DNA of 64,000 nucleotides from Methanobacteriota archaeon. Lineage in GTDB: Archaea; Halobacteriota; Methanomicrobia; Methanomicrobiales; Methanomicrobiaceae. The position numbers and the translations under genes are program-made. Under the pieces are notes generated by a model. The model was not told the origin of the DNA. It saw only the letters and a program-made list of their open reading frames with translations, and made no database searches. The stretch lies in contig JAENZA010000001.1 in the NCBI GenBank assembly GCA_016841485.1, positions 120,255-184,254 on the forward strand, in the 5' to 3' direction. Of this stretch, positions 60,394 through 64,000 are shown piece after piece (positions within the stretch are counted from its first letter, which is position 1; each line of letters starts with the position of its first letter).

Positions 60394-60909
60394 ATGCATA
60401 TGTGTGCCAGAAAGGTTCTCGTCACCTACGCCACCAAATACGGAACAACCCGGGAAATCGCAGAAGAGATTGCTGCTGCCCTCACCGGTGCAGGACTTGA
60501 TACGGATATCATCCCCGTAATGGAAGTCGGAATAATCGATGCATACGATGCGGTTGTCATCGGAAGCCCTCTCTACATGGGCAAAATCCTCGTTGAGGCA
60601 CGGGAGTTCTGTGAACAATACAAACCTTATCTGGAAGGAAAATGGATTGCCTTCTTTGTATCCGGCATTGCAGTGTGCAAAGAGGAGAATAACAATAATG
60701 AAACCATGCTCGCAGCGATAGATGCAATGTCAGAGTATGTCAAAATAGAGGAAAAAGGCACCTTCGGCGGAAGGCTCTCTCTGGACAGGCTCAGCGAATC
60801 CGACATGCAGCTTGCTAGCATAGCCGGGGCATCCGAAGGGGATTTCCTGGATATGGAAGACGTCAGAGCGTGGGCAAAAGAGATTGGACGAAAGATTGCA
60901 GATCTCTGA
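60394..60909 (+). CDS. Flavodoxin-domain protein (protoporphyrinogen IX dehydrogenase/HemG-like)
   Basis: RKVLVTYATKYGTTREIAEEI FMN loop; AVVIGSPLYMGKIL. Confidence 0.9.
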   Translation: MHMCARKVLVTYATKYGTTREIAEEIAAALTGAGLDTDIIPVMEVGIIDAYDAVVIGSPLYMGKILVEAREFCEQYKPYLEGKWIAFFVSGIAVCKEENNNNETMLAAIDAMSEYVKIEEKGTFGGRLSLDRLSESDMQLASIAGASEGDFLDMEDVRAWAKEIGRKIADL

Positions 60910-61063
60910 TCTCCACGGTTCTCGCCAGATCAGCAGAATAATATAAAACCCCAATAACAGAAGCATTCATAAATTTATACGTCACAATTTATTTATACGG
61001 ATTTATTTATTGATAATAAGATATATCCGGATAAATGAACACAATCAGGGGATATGAGATCGC

Positions 61064-61575
61064 ATGAAGGGAAAAAATTCTGGTGGCATATGCAATAAAG
61101 TCCGGATAAACCAGCGACATTGCCGGGACAGTTGAAAAAACCCTAAGGGAAAACGGGAAAGATGCCGAAGCACGAGAAATATCGGATATTTTCGACATCT
61201 CGCCCTACACAACGACCATTATCGGAAGCCCCCTGTATTAACATAAAGTCCTTCCCGATATCGTGGTATTTGTCAGGGATCACCAGAATATGCTGCGTGA
61301 AATACCGGTTCTTGCATTTTTAACCGGCTATACCCTCGTCGACCTATCACCGGAACGAAAAAAAAGCCGCATCCCATGCCCTTGATGAGGTCCGAAACTA
61401 CATTGAAATTCGGGAAACCGGATATTTTGCACGAAAAGTCCCGGATGACGGTTTTAGCCTGCGCGAAAAGGCTGCAAAGAAGATGGAGGGCATAAAGCCT
61501 GGAGATTTCAGTAATATGCAGACCGTCCGCGCCTGGACACACGGTTTGATCGACCTCCGGCTGCTCCAGATGTAA
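61064..61575 (+). pseudogene. Degenerate flavodoxin/HemG-like gene, decayed paralog of the gene at 60394
   Basis: Conceptual translation KILVAYAIKSG*TSDIAGTVEKTLRENGKDAEAREISDIFDISPYTTTIIGSPLY*HKVLPDIVVFVRDHQNMLREIPVLAFLTGYTLVDLSPER/KKAASHALDEVRNYIEIRETGYFARKVPDDGFSLREKAAKKMEGIKPGDFSNMQTVRAWTHGLIDLRLLQM*; in-frame TAA at 61107 and 61239 plus frameshifts. Confidence 0.88.
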
Positions 61576-62282
61576 GGGATGTCATACCTACCCTTACCAT
61601 GGCGGCGAGGGTAATCCGGAACCCCGCCATCCCCTATAAATCACCATAGTTCATTGAACAAAATATATATAATATCGCAAATATTATATGCATCTCTTCT
61701 GACCTCACATACAGAAGCAGAGGAGGTGAAACCCGGAAAGAAAAGAAACCAGGCAGGAAATCCATGATACTACCCACGTTCGAGACAGGCCAGACAGGGA
61801 ACACCATAGTCACACATCCGCCCAACGCCTCCCTTAAGGCACAACCACACAAACGGCCTGTTCCCGAACTCCAACGATAGCTCTCCTTTCCCCGCATACC
61901 GCAGTGGCCCATGGATTTACCAGGATGTTCTGGACCATGAGAAACGGCCCATAATCACCATAGCATGCCCCGGACGTATGTACGAACCCGATTCATACTA
62001 TTACTATTCTCATCTTTAACCAGAAGACAAGACACAGTTCACTTCCATTGCCCTCCTGAACCCGGCACTATTATCCAAAACCCTGGCCTCAATACAAAAA
62101 GGGTAGCATGGGCTGCGCCGTCTCACTGCTGATCTATTTCACAAAAGGCCCTGAATTCCTCATTTGCGTGATGAAACAACCATTTCAATTCCAGCAGTAC
62201 CAGAGATTTCAAAGCAAAAAATGGATATGACAGAAATGGCGGAAGGGTTTTTCCGATTCTGATCCCGAATCGGGCCCTACCT

Positions 62283-64000
62283 TTAAAAGAAGTCGGAAAG
62301 AGTGGTATGCGAAGGGTCCATTTCCGACCATGTCCAGCCCACCGCTTCAATAATGCGGCTTATCGGCTGCTGAATCGCCCGTTCAAGCATACGGGTAAGA
62401 TCCACTTCAAATTCAGGGGGTACCTGATCGGCATACTCAAAGCAGAGGACATCCGTCTGCGGGTACTTTGCCTTCACATTACGGATATAGACGCGCTTCG
62501 GCTTGCTCCCCGACTTAAAATCCGTTCCCAGATTGGTATTCGAGTATATGGCTCCCCGAATCTGGGCATCCTTGGTCTTATAGCTCTCCAGGGACTTGCT
62601 GATGCCCCCGGGAATACCAATATCATCGAGTGAATACCTGCCGGCCCGAAAGTTGATAATGATCCCGCCGAGGTAGTCCTTCACCTCCGTTTTTCCGGCC
62701 CCCATGAGAATCAGCTCCATCACATGTTTCTGGACTTCCTTGGTGATATGGGGGGAATCACTCCGTTTCATCTCGAAACCCACGATATCGATCTGATCCA
62801 CATCCTTCCCCTCTTTCCAGACCAGATGACCTGCATAACGCTTTTTTTTCCCTGCCTGAAAGAAGCGTTGGTAGACCTTCTCGAATTTGATGGAGAAATA
62901 ATGGGTATCGGCACCCAGGATGTCACGGGCAAAGGTTGCATAACTCTCGTTCACCTGTGCCTCGATCGCCCGTGCGCCGACAATCGTTGCATCGAGGGGC
63001 GCCTCCGGCAGCTGAACCATGCATGAATCCGTATCGCCATACAGGACGGAGTACCCCATCCCGGTGATGACGTCACGGGTGTGGGCGATAATCGCACGCC
63101 CAACGGATGTGACTGCAGAACCGATTTCACGGTCATAGAGGCGGAAGCGTGCATACCCGGACACGCCGTAATAGGTGTTCATGATGACCTTCAGGACATT
63201 CTGCTGGATGTCATAGAGCTGGTAATCCGGCGATCCGTATGAATAGCTGTCGCGCAGGGCCTTCTTCTCATCACGCTCATTCAGGAGATCGGCGATAATG
63301 CTCCGGGTAAGACCGTCGGGAGATTTCCTGAAGCGGACGCCGTTCGGGGCCCGAAGTTCACCTTTCGGATCCTTCGTCTCCATGGAGGCGTTTATGGTCA
63401 TCATGCACATGGGATAGAGGGATTTTAAATCCAGCACCACCACGTTCTCACGGACCCCGAGAGACGGTTCGAAGACCGTCGCCCCCTCAAACTCATCACC
63501 CTCGGAAAACCCCTTCGAAGGAAGGACATATCTGCCGAAGGCCTTCCTGAGGACGAAGATATCAATCACGTTGGATGAATTAAGTGTCCTGTCAAGCGGA
63601 CAGCCGACATATCGGGCGATTTCCCGATAGAATCCGATGATTTTGTTCTTGGTGTCAATGCCGACACAGAGCTCGACGTCTTTCAGATTATACTCGACGA
63701 GGAGTCCTGGATCACTTCTCCAGAGGTCGCTCAGGGTCCCGGTATAGCGCACCTTTCCCTCGCCAAGTTCATCCTCGGCAATGGCATCGAGACGATAGGA
63801 CTCCTTTCTGGCCCCCTGCATCTTTTTATAGCCGGTTAGAAGATCAAACAGCGCCCGGCCCCGAAGTGCGTTTCTGGCACCGAATCCCGGAATCCGTGAG
63901 AGGGCATCCGGGGCAAGGCCGAGTACCTCCATACGCCGGATGGTATACGTGATATCGAAGTCGACGAAGTTCCAGCCGGACAGGATGTCGGGATCCCGGT
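62283..64000 (-). CDS. polB: Family B DNA polymerase, C-terminal part (N-terminus lies beyond window end)
   Basis: Frame continues to base 64000 with RDPDILSGWNFVDFDITYTIRRM (exonuclease motif); DLKSLYPMCMM; VLKVIMNTYYGVSGY; YGDTDSCMV. Confidence 0.95.
   Translation of the reverse strand, partial: RDPDILSGWNFVDFDITYTIRRMEVLGLAPDALSRIPGFGARNALRGRALFDLLTGYKKMQGARKESYRLDAIAEDELGEGKVRYTGTLSDLWRSDPGLLVEYNLKDVELCVGIDTKNKIIGFYREIARYVGCPLDRTLNSSNVIDIFVLRKAFGRYVLPSKGFSEGDEFEGATVFEPSLGVRENVVVLDLKSLYPMCMMTINASMETKDPKGELRAPNGVRFRKSPDGLTRSIIADLLNERDEKKALRDSYSYGSPDYQLYDIQQNVLKVIMNTYYGVSGYARFRLYDREIGSAVTSVGRAIIAHTRDVITGMGYSVLYGDTDSCMVQLPEAPLDATIVGARAIEAQVNESYATFARDILGADTHYFSIKFEKVYQRFFQAGKKKRYAGHLVWKEGKDVDQIDIVGFEMKRSDSPHITKEVQKHVMELILMGAGKTEVKDYLGGIIINFRAGRYSLDDIGIPGGISKSLESYKTKDAQIRGAIYSNTNLGTDFKSGSKPKRVYIRNVKAKYPQTDVLCFEYADQVPPEFEVDLTRMLERAIQQPISRIIEAVGWTWSEMDPSHTTLSDFF

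Noticed and set aside
61064-61575. Possible stop-codon readthrough/pyrrolysine gene instead of pseudogene
   Set aside because: Interrupting codons are TAA, not TAG, and there are additional frameshifts.
1-64000. CRISPR arrays, tRNA/rRNA genes, IS elements or prophage modules
   Set aside because: No regularly spaced repeats, transposase motifs, tRNA-like T-loops or phage structural genes were recognised on reading; the lone Xer-type recombinase looks like a housekeeping protein rather than a mobile-element integrase.

Overview
The window is a gene-dense (about 50-55% GC by eye) segment of a methanogenic archaeon chromosome. It is most likely Methanomicrobiales, judging from the marker genes and gene families; this was not confirmed by any search. 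From left to right: the euryarchaeal translation/SRP/RNA-processing block (purN end, rnp4, YhbY, S19e, PDCD5, PP-loop ATPase, L39e, L31e, eIF6, L18a, prefoldin alpha, ftsY, srp54, trmY, pus10, L21e, rpoF, DUF655, ksgA, hemK-like MTase) with a HerA-like ATPase on the opposite strand; mutL-mutS; a carboxynorspermidine-type polyamine operon; a Xer-family recombinase beside a 1.6-kb gene-poor region; MobB-MoaE fusion and glmM; trpF; archaeal modified-mevalonate genes (AcnX large, UbiD, UbiX); cofD with a divergent nearby paralog; a HEAT-repeat giant; aspS; core methionine synthase; an acyl-CoA synthetase; Cdc48-like AAA ATPase; larC; radB; dapF; form III RuBisCO with ribose-1,5-bisphosphate isomerase; a methanogenesis-marker/McrA-activation cluster (atwA, mmp3, 6, 5, 15, 17, 7); a flavodoxin gene followed by a decayed copy; and the C-terminal part of a B-family DNA polymerase. 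No tRNA, rRNA, CRISPR or IS element was recognised. The strongest non-obvious signals are: (1) a perfect 28-bp, 11-6-11 palindrome just upstream of the Xer recombinase that resembles bacterial dif; (2) two conserved genes (YhbY, Pus10) with no ATG/GTG/TTG start available, apparently starting at ATT/ATA and ATC; (3) a Cdc48 homolog with extra segments at the equivalent position of both AAA modules; (4) a second, divergent CofD-like gene; (5) a flavodoxin pseudogene with multiple inactivating changes; (6) a RecA-fold protein with a destroyed Walker A motif.
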